This document shows, piece by piece, positions 17,845 to 26,361 of a stretch of DNA of 46,886 bases. Positions within the stretch are counted from its first letter, which is position 1. Each line of letters opens with the position of its first letter. The DNA is from Acidobacteriaceae bacterium (lineage in GTDB: Bacteria; Acidobacteriota; Terriglobia; Terriglobales; Acidobacteriaceae): the NCBI GenBank assembly GCA_027452245.1, contig DAIDGW010000064.1, positions 1 through 46,886 of the forward strand, in the 5' to 3' direction. Below the pieces are notes generated by a model. That model saw only the letters and a list, made by a program, of their open reading frames with translations. It did no database searches and was not told the origin of the DNA. The translations under genes and the position numbers were made by a program.

Positions 17845-18974
17845 ATCGGGACGGAATAAGTAGAAGAGACTGGCTCAAGACCACAGGAAGCGTGGGCGCA
17901 AGCTGCCTTCTCGGTGGGCTTGCGGTATCAGGGCCGATGGCCGCAGAAAATACGAGCTGCAGCTGGGAAGCGAGCGTCACGCGACTGCGCCTGCGTCACA
18001 CCTGGACGACCACCATGTCCTCCAGCGAATATCGGGACACGATTCAGGTTCGTCTCGCCAGCGATGGTGTGATTGGCATCGGAGAGGGCGCTCCGATCGT
18101 TCGCTATCACGAAAGCGCAGAAGATGGCAAGAAGGCCATTGAATCGATCTCCCCCTTCCTTCAAGGAGTGAATCCCTGGCAGTTTGAGAAGGTCATGGCC
18201 GAAGTATCGCAAAAGGTACAGGGGCAATTTGCCGCCAAGGCGGCTCTCGACGTCGCTCTCATGGATTGGGTGGGAAAGAAGCTGAATGTTCCTCTCTATC
18301 GAATGCTGGGTTTGGACCCGAACGATACCCCGATCACAACTTTCTCCGTCGGCATCGACAATCCGGAAAGCACCCGGCAGAAGGTACTCGAGGCCGAAGC
18401 CTTCCCGGTGCTCAAGATCAAAGTTGGCCTGAATACCGACGAGGCAACCATCGCCGCCGTCCGCAGCGCGACCAAAAAACCGCTTCGCGTGGACGCGAAT
18501 GAAGGTTGGAAAGATAAGGAAGAAGCCGTCCGCAAAATCAACTGGCTGGAAACGCAAGGTGTAGAGTTCGTCGAGCAGCCGATGCCGGCAGAGATGATTG
18601 AAGAGACGCGATGGGTCAGGAGACGCGTACATCTGCCCATCATCGCTGACGAAGCGGCAGTCAATGCCGCCGCCATTCCGAAACTCGTGGACGCCTACGA
18701 TGGAATCAATGTGAAGCTTGATAAATGCGGCGGAGTCCAGCAGGCTCTGCGCATGATCTATGTAGCCAAATCGCTGGGAATGAAAACCATGCTTGGTTGC
18801 ATGGTTTCAAGCTCTGTTAGCGTCACGGCTTCTGCACATCTATCACCCCTGGTGGATTATGCTGATCTTGACGGCAACCTGCTGATTGCGAACGATCCCT
18901 ATCGCGGTGTTCAGGTTCGCAACGGCAAGCTCGTACTCGGCGATGGTCCGGGCTTGGGTGTCAAGCCGGCATGA
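17841..18974 (+). CDS. Tat-exported L-Ala-D/L-Glu epimerase (enolase superfamily)
   Basis: A 377-aa enolase-superfamily protein. All family catalytic residues are visible: Lys192 and Lys194 (LKIKVG), metal ligands Asp218 (RVDANEGW), Glu245 (VEQPMP) and Asp270 (IADEA), and the second base Lys in NVKLDKCGG (Lys295). This pattern marks dipeptide epimerases such as YkfB/YcjG, which convert L-Ala-D-Glu to L-Ala-L-Glu. The N-terminus carries a strong twin-arginine signal (SRRDWLK, residues 7-13, then a hydrophobic segment), which is odd because characterised epimerases are cytoplasmic. The start at 17841 is fixed by the ATGA overlap with the NlpC/P60 gene. Confidence 0.9.
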   Translation: MNRDGISRRDWLKTTGSVGASCLLGGLAVSGPMAAENTSCSWEASVTRLRLRHTWTTTMSSSEYRDTIQVRLASDGVIGIGEGAPIVRYHESAEDGKKAIESISPFLQGVNPWQFEKVMAEVSQKVQGQFAAKAALDVALMDWVGKKLNVPLYRMLGLDPNDTPITTFSVGIDNPESTRQKVLEAEAFPVLKIKVGLNTDEATIAAVRSATKKPLRVDANEGWKDKEEAVRKINWLETQGVEFVEQPMPAEMIEETRWVRRRVHLPIIADEAAVNAAAIPKLVDAYDGINVKLDKCGGVQQALRMIYVAKSLGMKTMLGCMVSSSVSVTASAHLSPLVDYADLDGNLLIANDPYRGVQVRNGKLVLGDGPGLGVKPA

Positions 18975-19078
18975 TCAACAATCGATGTTTTGCCGGTACC
19001 TTTGGCCGCGGAAGCTACCGCTCCGCTTAGCCGGGCTGTGATCGGTGGTCGGATTGCCGCAACTGCAGTCAACCTGAC

Positions 19079-19311
19079 CTTAACCTCATTCTGGACAAGC
19101 GCGGAATCTCCCGCGGCGGAAAAGTCAACCATGCCTTCCGCCACGGGCGGGTAACGATCTTGCGCAGGAACAACGTTCCAGCGGAATCTGCAGCGGCAAA
19201 TGGCTTGGTCACTCATCGCTGGCGATGATTGACCATTACAGCCATATCGACCAGGATCTTCAGTACCGGCAGCGCTTCGCCGCGCGGTTGGGGCTGAAGC
19301 GAGTACAATGA
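19079..19311 (+). pseudogene. tyrosine recombinase (integrase) C-terminal remnant, frameshifted
   Basis: Two adjacent frames together restore the C-terminal catalytic part of a phage-type integrase. Frame one (to about 19198) reads LILDKRGISRGGKVN then HAFRHGRVTILRRNNVPAE, with the conserved H-x-x-R. After a -1 shift near 19198 the next frame reads KWLGHSSLAMIDHYSHI, with the LGH histidine and the catalytic tyrosine, and ends at TGA 19309-19311. No N-terminal half is found upstream; the epimerase gene ends about 100 bp before. This is clearly a broken remnant. Confidence 0.75.
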
Positions 19312-19392
19312 AACGAATTGGACCAGAGAAGGGCCATTTGGACCACGTTTTGGGTGGTCAGATGTGGCGCAAGCGATTGACAGCAAAGGATC

Positions 19393-19469
19393 GGGCGGTT
19401 AGCTCAGTTGGTTAGAGCGCCTGCCTTACAAGCAGGAGGTCGCAGGTTCGAGTCCTGCACTGCCCACCA
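19393..19469 (+). tRNA. tRNA-Val(UAC), CCA encoded
   Basis: A complete 77-nt cloverleaf: the acceptor stem GGGCGGT pairs with ACTGCCC (one G-T wobble), followed by discriminator A and encoded CCA (19467-19469). The D arm is AGCTCAGTTGGTTAGAGC. The anticodon stem CCTGC/GCAGG encloses loop CTTACAA with anticodon TAC at 19427-19429, reading GUA valine codons. The T arm contains GGTTCGAGTCC. It sits 81 bp after the integrase remnant. Confidence 0.97.
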
Positions 19470-19606
19470 GATCCTTCTTCGCTTTGCAACTCTCCAGATG
19501 CCTCTGCATTCGAACTATTATAAAATTCTTCTTTACTAGAAGTCCGTTCGAACCTTATCGCAACAACTAGAAAATCGAGTTTTTGCTGCCCTCCGGTTCA
19601 GCCCTG

Positions 19607-21667
19607 ATGAATCTTCGAATTCCAGTACTTCTTATCCTCTGCGGCGTTCTTTTTGCCGTAATTCCTTCTTCCGCTCGATCTTCGTTGCTCTACGGCACTG
19701 ATCCAGGCCCAGCGCGAGCCAAGGTTCAAGCCGATTCCATTGTGCTGGAGAACCAGATGTTCACGATGTGCTGGTCTCTCGCACATGGCACCGTGAGCGA
19801 TTCCGAACTCACGACGCGAGCCGCCGGGCAGAAGATCCGGCTGTCGAAGGATCTGTTCATTCTTACCTATAAGGATGGAAGTCTCGTTCGCTCTTCGGCA
19901 ATGCGGATGAAAGATGTTCCGCAGGTCACGCCATGGTCTCGCAAAAGGGCGGAGGAAGGAGCAACAGGCCAGCAAGTCTCGCTCGAGTTCGAAGACACGC
20001 AACGAAAGCTGGTAGTCCGCTGGAGGGCGATCCTGCCGGACAACGCCAATTACCTTCGGCAGGAAGTCTCGTTACAAGCAGACGAGAATCAACCCATCTC
20101 GGATGTTGCTTTGATTGACTTGCATACGCCATCGGCGCGTGTGGAGGGGAATGTAAAAGGATCTCCGGCGATCATTGGGAACGCATTTGTTGGCTTTGAG
20201 CATCCGCTTTCGCTTTGCGTAAAACAGGATGCGGGGATTCGCTGTTCAATGCATCGAGAACTGCCGCTGCGCAGCGGGCAGACGCTGACATATTCGTCTG
20301 TGATCGGGATCTTTCCAAAAGGCCAATTGCGGCGCGCATTTCTCAACTACATCGAAGCCGAGCGCCCGCGTCCTTACCAGCCGTTCTTGCATTACAACAC
20401 CTGGTACGACATCGGATTCGGGAAGACGTACGACCAGATCGCTGCGCTTGACTCGATCCACGCATTTGGTGAGGAATTGGTCCGAAAACGGAAGGTGAAG
20501 CTGGACTCATTTCTGTTTGACGATGGATGGGACGATCGCAAAACAATGTGGAGTTTCGGTCCGGGATTTCCCGAAGGCTTCACTCCGATCAAGAAATTAG
20601 CGGAGGAATATGGCGCCGAACCGGGAGTATGGCTTTCTCCCTGGGGAGGATACGACGAAGCGAAACAAGAGCGCCTGAAGTACGCGCGCGCGCAGGGATT
20701 GGAGACAAATGCTGGAGGCTTCGAATTGACGGGGCCAAAATACTACAAGCGTTTCCACGAAGTGTCGATGGATTTTATTCACAAATATGGCGTAAACCAA
20801 TTCAAGATCGATGGCACCGGGAACGTCAATAGAGTTCTGCCCGGCAGCGAATTCGACAGTGATTTTCAGGCGGCGATCAGCTTGATAAGCGACTGGCGAC
20901 GCGCCAGTCCGGGAATCTTCATCAATCTGACGACCGGAACGTATGCATCTCCCTTCTGGCTGCGCTATGCCGATTCCATCTGGCGGGGCGGGGATGACCA
21001 CAGTTTTGCCGGCGTCGGTCCGTGGCGCGAGAAATGGATTACGTATCGCGACGGGCAGACGTATCGCAATATAGTCCGGCGCGGGCCGCTGTTTCCGCTG
21101 AATTCGTTGATGCTCCACGGCATTCTTTATGCGCGGTACGCTGAGCATCTCGACAGGGACCCTACGGATGATTTCTCAAACGAGGTGCACGATTATTTTG
21201 GCAGCGGAACACAGTTGCAGGAGATGTACATCACCCATTCGTTGATGACGGACAAAGATTGGGATGTTCTGGCGCAAGCTGCGAAGTGGTCGCGGAAGAA
21301 TGCAGATGTGCTGGTCGATACGCATTGGATCGGCGGAGATCCGAATCAACTCCAGGTTTATGGATGGGCGGCCTGGGCGCCACGAAAGGGCGTAATTACG
21401 CTACGAAACCCCAGCGATCACGCGCAGAATTATGCCCTTGATGTGGGCAAGGCATTTGAATTGCCGCCGGGGCAAGCGCGACGGTTCCGGATGCAGAGTG
21501 TCTGGTCGCAGGCCGGAGGGGATGCGGCGCTCGTGCTGGCAGCGGGTCAAGCGCATGCAATTGCTCTCAAGCCATTCGAGGTTCTGACGCTCGAAGCTGT
21601 TCCTTTTCCGGAAGGCCCAACAACTTCTTCGACCAAAGCAGAATTGCCGACGGAGGTGAATCCATAA
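19607..21667 (+). CDS. exported clan GH-D-like glycoside hydrolase (alpha-galactosidase-like)
   Basis: From ATG 19607 a 686-aa protein with a signal peptide (IPVLLILCGVLFAV). An N-terminal beta-sandwich (about 30-260) is followed by a TIM barrel beginning near LHYNTWYDIGFG, with LDSFLFDDGWDD, GVWLSPWGGYDE and the nucleophile region NQFKIDGTGN, and a C-terminal beta domain (about 560-670). The W-Y, DDGWDD and K-x-D motifs match alpha-galactosidases of families GH27/36 and related proteins; exact family and substrate remain unknown. The stop overlaps the M20 peptidase start by one base. The annotated upstream ATG at 19583 would put eight extra residues before the signal peptide. Confidence 0.8.
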   Translation: MNLRIPVLLILCGVLFAVIPSSARSSLLYGTDPGPARAKVQADSIVLENQMFTMCWSLAHGTVSDSELTTRAAGQKIRLSKDLFILTYKDGSLVRSSAMRMKDVPQVTPWSRKRAEEGATGQQVSLEFEDTQRKLVVRWRAILPDNANYLRQEVSLQADENQPISDVALIDLHTPSARVEGNVKGSPAIIGNAFVGFEHPLSLCVKQDAGIRCSMHRELPLRSGQTLTYSSVIGIFPKGQLRRAFLNYIEAERPRPYQPFLHYNTWYDIGFGKTYDQIAALDSIHAFGEELVRKRKVKLDSFLFDDGWDDRKTMWSFGPGFPEGFTPIKKLAEEYGAEPGVWLSPWGGYDEAKQERLKYARAQGLETNAGGFELTGPKYYKRFHEVSMDFIHKYGVNQFKIDGTGNVNRVLPGSEFDSDFQAAISLISDWRRASPGIFINLTTGTYASPFWLRYADSIWRGGDDHSFAGVGPWREKWITYRDGQTYRNIVRRGPLFPLNSLMLHGILYARYAEHLDRDPTDDFSNEVHDYFGSGTQLQEMYITHSLMTDKDWDVLAQAAKWSRKNADVLVDTHWIGGDPNQLQVYGWAAWAPRKGVITLRNPSDHAQNYALDVGKAFELPPGQARRFRMQSVWSQAGGDAALVLAAGQAHAIALKPFEVLTLEAVPFPEGPTTSSTKAELPTEVNP

Positions 21668-22974
21668 TGCGTTCTGCAGGAGGGAATACCTCAGGGGCAA
21701 AGCGAGATGCCGCCAAACTTCTGGAACCATTGCGAACTCATGTAGTCAAACTGCTGCAGGAACTAGTGCGCACCAATACGGTGGCACTACCTCCGAAGGG
21801 TAATGAAACTCCGGGGCAGAAGGTTCTTGCAGAATTTCTGCGAACGCACGGCGTTCCCACGGAACTCTACGACACCGGCTTCGTGCGGTCTTCCGGTCAT
21901 CGATATGCCAAACCAAAGCGTTATTACAAGGGACGGAAAAATCTGATTGCACGCCTTTCTGGTTCCGGGCGCGGCCAGAGTCTGCTACTGAATGGACACA
22001 TGGATACGGTTCCTCCCGCGAAGGGCGCGTGGCAGCGGTCTCCGTGGTCGGGAGCTGTTCGCAAGGGGAGATTGTACGGACTGGGAAGCTTCGACATGAA
22101 AGCCGGGTTGGCAGCACAGGCGGCCGTTCTATGCGCATTGAAGCGAGCTGGCATTCGCCTCGGAGGTGATCTGGCTTGCGAATCGGTCGTCGACGAAGAA
22201 TGGGGCGGCGGTGGGGGCACGCTGGCAGCCCGTCTCCGCGATTCAGGATTCGACGGTTGCGTAATTTCAGAAGGAACGCAGCTCGAGATCTATCGTGCGA
22301 CTCGCGGGGGTTTCATTGTGGACCTGCGCGTCGAAGCCGGCGACCCCAGCATGTATTTCTCCAAGGGCGAAGTGATGAGTCCGGCGCTGCCCCTCGCCCG
22401 TCTGTTGAACTGGATAGAATCGTGGGCCACGAAGCGGCGCGCGATAAAAACTACTGGCGCGTATTCAGAATTTCAAGATCCTGCCCCGGTGCAGGTACTG
22501 GTTGTTGAATCGAACCGGATGGATCCGGATGTCCCGGCAAGCGTTCCACTGTATGCGTCCGTTCGTGTGTACTTTCAGTTTGTCCCCGAGGAGAATCAGG
22601 CGAAGGTAGTAGCGGAAATCCGGCACTCTCTCCAAGAGTTCGAACGTGCCGACGCATTTTTTCGAGTACACGGTATTGAGTGGAAGCCTGTGCTCGAAGG
22701 ACCGCTTCTCGGCCACGAGTTGTCGCAGGAGCACCCATTTACGCGGGCGATGATTCGCAGTGTCGGAGCAATTCTGGGAACACAACCGGTCGTAACGGCA
22801 GCTCCATATCCGTGCGACGCCTTTCTGATGCAGCGTATCTTCCGCATTCCAGCACTGGTGTTCGGCCCTTGCGGCGGCGGTGCTCACAATGCCAACGAAT
22901 ACGTAGAGGTCGACTCGGTCTTCGACACGGCCCGCGTCCTCATTTCGCTGGTCCTAGAGTGGTGCGGAAATTAA
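21667..22974 (+). CDS. M20-family metallopeptidase (ArgE/DapE/carboxypeptidase-like)
   Basis: A 435-aa cytoplasmic peptidase or deacylase. Metal-binding and catalytic motifs of M20 are present: LLNGHMDTVPP (His and catalytic Asp), GLGSFDMKAG (bridging Asp), VVDEEWGGGG (general-base Glu and metal Glu) and the final His in CGGGAHNANEYVE. The dimerisation lid lies in the middle (about 215-330). The family removes N-acyl or C-terminal amino acids from short peptides. One-base overlap (TAATG) with the glycosidase gene argues for a shared operon, an unusual sugar-peptide pairing that could suit glycopeptide or amino-sugar peptide substrates. No signal peptide is seen. Confidence 0.9.
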   Translation: MRSAGGNTSGAKRDAAKLLEPLRTHVVKLLQELVRTNTVALPPKGNETPGQKVLAEFLRTHGVPTELYDTGFVRSSGHRYAKPKRYYKGRKNLIARLSGSGRGQSLLLNGHMDTVPPAKGAWQRSPWSGAVRKGRLYGLGSFDMKAGLAAQAAVLCALKRAGIRLGGDLACESVVDEEWGGGGGTLAARLRDSGFDGCVISEGTQLEIYRATRGGFIVDLRVEAGDPSMYFSKGEVMSPALPLARLLNWIESWATKRRAIKTTGAYSEFQDPAPVQVLVVESNRMDPDVPASVPLYASVRVYFQFVPEENQAKVVAEIRHSLQEFERADAFFRVHGIEWKPVLEGPLLGHELSQEHPFTRAMIRSVGAILGTQPVVTAAPYPCDAFLMQRIFRIPALVFGPCGGGAHNANEYVEVDSVFDTARVLISLVLEWCGN

Positions 22975-23092
22975 GTCCTGCTTTGGATGGATCGCACCCG
23001 ATCTCGTGAATTCGTGATCCTGCAATATGCTGGCGTCTTTCGGTTTGTTTCGTCATCCAACGAAGACATGACGACTCGGAGGCTTTTCCTAA

Positions 23093-24073
23093 ATGAAACT
23101 GCGTGAACTCGGCAACAGCGGCATCAAGATTGCTCCCCTCGCTTTAGGGGGGAATGTTTTTGGCTGGACAGCGGACGAAACAACTTCGTTCAAAATCCTG
23201 GATGCATTCATCAATACGGGTTTTAGCTTGGTAGACACGGCAGACATGTATTCGCGCTGGGTTCCCGGGCATGTGGGGGGAGAGTCAGAAAAGATTATCG
23301 GAAATTGGATCAAGCGGTCGGGAAAACGCGAGCAAATTGTGATCGCAACCAAAGTGGGGAAACCGATGGGAGATGGGAAGCAGGGACTCTCTCGCGCATA
23401 CATTCAAAGTGCGATTGAAGATTCGTTGCGCCGTCTGCAGACCGATTACATCGATCTATATCAAGCTCATGAAGATGATCCCAGGACGCCGCTCGATGAG
23501 GCCTTAGAAGCGTTTACAAGGCTCGTGGAAGAAGGTAAGGTTCGGGCGATTGGCGCTTCGAATTACACGGGCCCGCGGCTCGCTCAGGCTGTGGAGGTTA
23601 GCCGAAGTAAAGGGCTGGCGAGTTATCAGAGCCTGCAGCCGGAATACAACCTGTATCAGCGTGCCGATTATGAGCAGAACCTCGAGCCGGTTTGCCTCAA
23701 GTATGGAATCGGAGTGATCAGCTACTTCTCTCTCGCGAGTGGATTCCTGACCGGAAAGTACCGGTCAGAGGCTGATCTTGGCCAGAGCGCTCGCGGGCAG
23801 GGGGTGAAGAAATTCTTGACGCCGCGCGGTCTTCGCATCCTGAAGGCACTCGATGAATTGGCAAATCAATATAGTTCGACACCGGCACGCGTCTCGCTGG
23901 CTTGGCTGATAGCGCGCCCGAGCGTGACTGCCCCCATCGCCAGCGCCACAAATCTGCAGCAACTGGAAGATTTGCTGGAGTCGACCCAACTGCGTCTCAG
24001 TGAAGAAGCAATTGCAATGCTCAACCAGGCAAGCGCTGAGAATTCGGTTCATTCCAGCACCGCTGCGGATTAA
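23093..24073 (+). CDS. aldo/keto reductase
   Basis: A 326-aa TIM-barrel NADPH-dependent oxidoreductase. The catalytic tetrad can be placed: Asp and Tyr in SLVDTADMYSRW, Lys in IVIATKVG and His in LYQAHEDDP. The C-terminal NADPH-binding segment reads VTAPIASATNLQQLEDLLES. Full family length. Sequence style resembles the YajO/general stress AKR groups; the substrate is unknown. The gene is followed by a bidirectional terminator. Confidence 0.93.
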   Translation: MKLRELGNSGIKIAPLALGGNVFGWTADETTSFKILDAFINTGFSLVDTADMYSRWVPGHVGGESEKIIGNWIKRSGKREQIVIATKVGKPMGDGKQGLSRAYIQSAIEDSLRRLQTDYIDLYQAHEDDPRTPLDEALEAFTRLVEEGKVRAIGASNYTGPRLAQAVEVSRSKGLASYQSLQPEYNLYQRADYEQNLEPVCLKYGIGVISYFSLASGFLTGKYRSEADLGQSARGQGVKKFLTPRGLRILKALDELANQYSSTPARVSLAWLIARPSVTAPIASATNLQQLEDLLESTQLRLSEEAIAMLNQASAENSVHSSTAAD

Positions 24074-24086
24074 ATTCTCGAAGCAA

Positions 24087-24120
24087 AAAGACGGCAGGTG
24101 TTTCCATGCCGTCTTTATTT
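24087..24120. terminator. bidirectional rho-independent terminator
   Basis: AAAGACGGCA (24087-24096) pairs perfectly with TGCCGTCTTT (24107-24116) around a 10-nt loop, followed by TATTT; the opposite strand has an A/T-rich tail as well. It separates the convergent aldo/keto reductase gene and the 24149 gene. Confidence 0.85.
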
Positions 24121-24148
24121 CTATCGCGCGGCGAAGGGATGGAAAGAT

Positions 24149-24913
24149 TCAGTACTGATCGACCTTCAGGAGCATCATTGTGCCGCTGTCGAGTTTCACA
24201 TTCTTCTTGTCAGACGTCAGCAGTGAACCCTGCGCATTGTTTCCCTGTGATTGCAACTTGAGATTCGGGATGCCGACCACACCTTCGGTTTTTGCCGTAA
24301 TATGTGGCCGCTGCTGCTGTTGTCCCGAAGAATTCGGAGGATTCGCTCCCATGTCGCTGGTGGCTGGCGGTGGTGCATTGTTTCCCCCCATGCCGGGGCG
24401 TTGCATATTGCCCAACCCTGATTCTCCGGCGTTTGTCTGCTCTGGCTGAGCTGTGCTGTTTCCGTTCTGCTGGGCATTATTCTGCTGCCCAATGACGGCC
24501 TGAATCGACATCGGCATCTGGACTTCGATGCCGCCCTTTTCCACGGCGCGATCGAAGGTGATTGCTAACTCTGACTCATGCTGCTGCTTATTGCGCGCCT
24601 GGGCCTCAGTAACGTGGCCAATGACCTGGGTATCTTTCGGTACGATGACATCGCCGCTGGTGTTCTTCAAATCCTGGGAGACCTTCGCAACTACTTTTTC
24701 CCCAGTTTTGGCTTTCTTGGCGTCCAGAGTTTTGGTCAATTGCACCGGAATTACGCTGCCGGGCGCCAGTCGCTTGGCGTTGGTCTCTTGCGTTGTTTGC
24801 TGCGTTGCGGACTTTCCTGTTCCTGCTTGTGGTTGCGCCGCCGGTGCGGCCTGCGCGGCCGCCACTGCACCCGTCAGGAATGCAAAAAATATCGAAATGA
24901 ATGCCTTTCTCAT
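24149..24913 (-). CDS. secreted protein of unknown function
   Basis: From ATG 24913, which has a GGAGG site 4-8 nt upstream, a 254-aa protein with a signal peptide (MRKAFISIFFAFLTGAVAAAQAA), a Gln/Ala/Thr-rich linker, a folded domain (about 45-145; LAPGSVIPVQLTKTLDAKKA and VIVPKDTQVIGHVTEAQA) and a Gln/Asn/Pro/Gly-rich low-complexity region (about 150-205) before a short C-terminal domain. The GSVIPVQL and VPKDTQVIGHV pattern is common in acidobacterial secreted proteins and recalls the beta-barrel fold of TrbI/VirB10-like proteins, without any other conjugation gene nearby. Function unknown. Confidence 0.82.
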   Translation of the reverse strand: MRKAFISIFFAFLTGAVAAAQAAPAAQPQAGTGKSATQQTTQETNAKRLAPGSVIPVQLTKTLDAKKAKTGEKVVAKVSQDLKNTSGDVIVPKDTQVIGHVTEAQARNKQQHESELAITFDRAVEKGGIEVQMPMSIQAVIGQQNNAQQNGNSTAQPEQTNAGESGLGNMQRPGMGGNNAPPPATSDMGANPPNSSGQQQQRPHITAKTEGVVGIPNLKLQSQGNNAQGSLLTSDKKNVKLDSGTMMLLKVDQY

Positions 24914-25108
24914 TTTTCCTCCGCCTTCGATTCCTTCTATAGGACGAAGCCGCGCATTACACGTACACCCAACGTTTATAGATGCGGTTTCTTCGCGCAG
25001 GGTAGGCGGAAATCCGCTGGGATAACTGCTTCGATGAGAGATGGTTCTGACAACCTCTTTGATTTCATTGGCATCTGAGCCACTGCAAAAAGGGACAAGG
25101 TACAACGC

Positions 25109-25474
25109 ATGAAACTTGCTCGGCTACCTGGGTGTGTCGTTCTCGAGGTGGGCATCGCATTGTCGTTTGTGGGCTGCACGGGGAATAATCCCGACCAGAT
25201 TCGGCAGAAAACGGCACAAGCGACCGAGACCATGCGACATGATGCGAAAGCGGTTGCCGAGGGCGTCAAAGAAGGCATCACCTCGGATAAAACAGTGAAT
25301 ATCAATAAGGCCTCCCGAGACGAATTGCTTAAGTTGCCGGGTTTAACCGGGATCGAAGCGGACCGCATTGTGGCCGAGCGTCCATTTCATGACACGCACG
25401 AACTGGTTAGGCGCCGTATTCTGAGCAATAACGAATATGACAAGGTGAAAGACCGAATCATCGCAGGACAGTGA
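25109..25474 (+). CDS. helix-hairpin-helix lipoprotein (ComEA-like)
   Basis: A 121-aa protein. The N-terminus is a lipoprotein signal with lipobox-like LSFVGC (Cys23-24 region), then a charged helical linker, then a helix-hairpin-helix domain (about 65-120): VNINKASRDELLKLPGLTGI followed by EADRIVAERPF. This is the ComEA-type DNA-binding fold, and VNINKAS-ELxxLPGI is diagnostic. ComEA binds incoming DNA in competence, but short lipidated copies also occur without known competence genes. Divergent from the secreted 24149 gene. Confidence 0.82.
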   Translation: MKLARLPGCVVLEVGIALSFVGCTGNNPDQIRQKTAQATETMRHDAKAVAEGVKEGITSDKTVNINKASRDELLKLPGLTGIEADRIVAERPFHDTHELVRRRILSNNEYDKVKDRIIAGQ

Positions 25475-25827
25475 TCTAGAGGGCAGAAATCGTCGAACGC
25501 GCTTTTTCTTCACCTGAGTTGGAAGAGAACGTATTTTGCGGAGCTCAACAGTGGCGCGGCAACTTATGCCTGCTAGGTGTGCATTGGAGTCAATTCAAAA
25601 GGCCGGTAGTCGCACCCGCAGAAAGGGTTACCGGAACGTCACTGAGCCGGCTTAATGAGGCTCAGAGGAGCGCATTCAGCCTGAGCTTGCGCGAGCAAAA
25701 CACTTACAGAGTGGTCAGAATCGCCACAAAGGCGGCATACGGCTTCCGATTGCTCGGATGACAGAGTGGTGCTTCTCTCAGGAGCGATGAAGGAGAACAG
25801 AGCATTCCGGGACGTGCGTCCCTCCGA
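25475..25827. other. intergenic stretch, no supported gene
   Basis: About 350 bp between the HhH lipoprotein gene and a pseudogene. Open frames on both strands lack recognisable domains or ribosome sites. I see no RNA structure or repeat that I would defend. Confidence 0.4.
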
Positions 25828-26010
25828 GCGGGACAATGGCTCAGATCAAAGCGGACTACCTCGCAGATCGTCGGCAGCATGGTCTTCTTTGGAATAGTGG
25901 GAATGTTCGCAGGCGAACTCTGGAACCGCTGGTTCCCGATCAACAAGAATTTGTGGACCAGTTCCTTTGTACTGTTTAGCGGCGGATTCTGTCTGCTATT
26001 CTTCTCCTGC
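25828..26010 (+). pseudogene. fragment of a NagX/DUF5009-type membrane acyltransferase
   Basis: One frame reads GQWLRSKRTTSQIVGSMVFF, continues through GIVGMFAGELWNRW and FPINKNLWTSSFVLF, then loses similarity after about 26000. The FPINKNLWTSSFVLF block is a hallmark of HGSNAT/NagX-like transmembrane proteins, here annotated DUF5009-type. Intact members have about 350-400 aa with ten or more membrane helices; only one or two helices survive and no upstream or downstream continuation is visible. The following 350 bp to 26361 contains no supported gene and may be further decay of the same or a neighbouring gene. Confidence 0.65.
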
Positions 26011-26361
26011 TCTATTGGACCGGCGCTGTTCGGTGCCGGTTGCGGTGAGGTGCATCGCCAATCCCATTGGAGCGATCACCGGAGGGTCGCATGCTCGGCC
26101 GATCTGTACCCGGTCATCGGAAGTTTCGAGACACGTTTCTCCGCTCAGCGTATACCAATCCTCCGGGCCAGAGTGGATGTGTGCAGCGCTTTCATTCCGG
26201 GCGGGAAGAAGCTTCCATCAATTGTGCCGAGTACTTTTCTCCGGCCACGATGGGAAGCGGGCTAATTTCGGCGACACGATTACGGTGGGTGATCTCCACT
26301 TCTCATCTGAGATGGTTATCAACCAAAACTTGCCAAAAGCCCCTGGTTCATGCGATCCCTC

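Noticed and set aside
18784..18807. 9-bp perfect inverted repeat inside the epimerase gene
   Set aside because: It lies within a conserved coding motif (MLGCM) and has no terminator-like tail, so I judge it a coding coincidence.
19341..19359. GACCAC/GTGGTC inverted repeat before tRNA-Val
   Set aside because: Short arms and no clear role; could be an integrase arm-site remnant but too weak to list as a feature.
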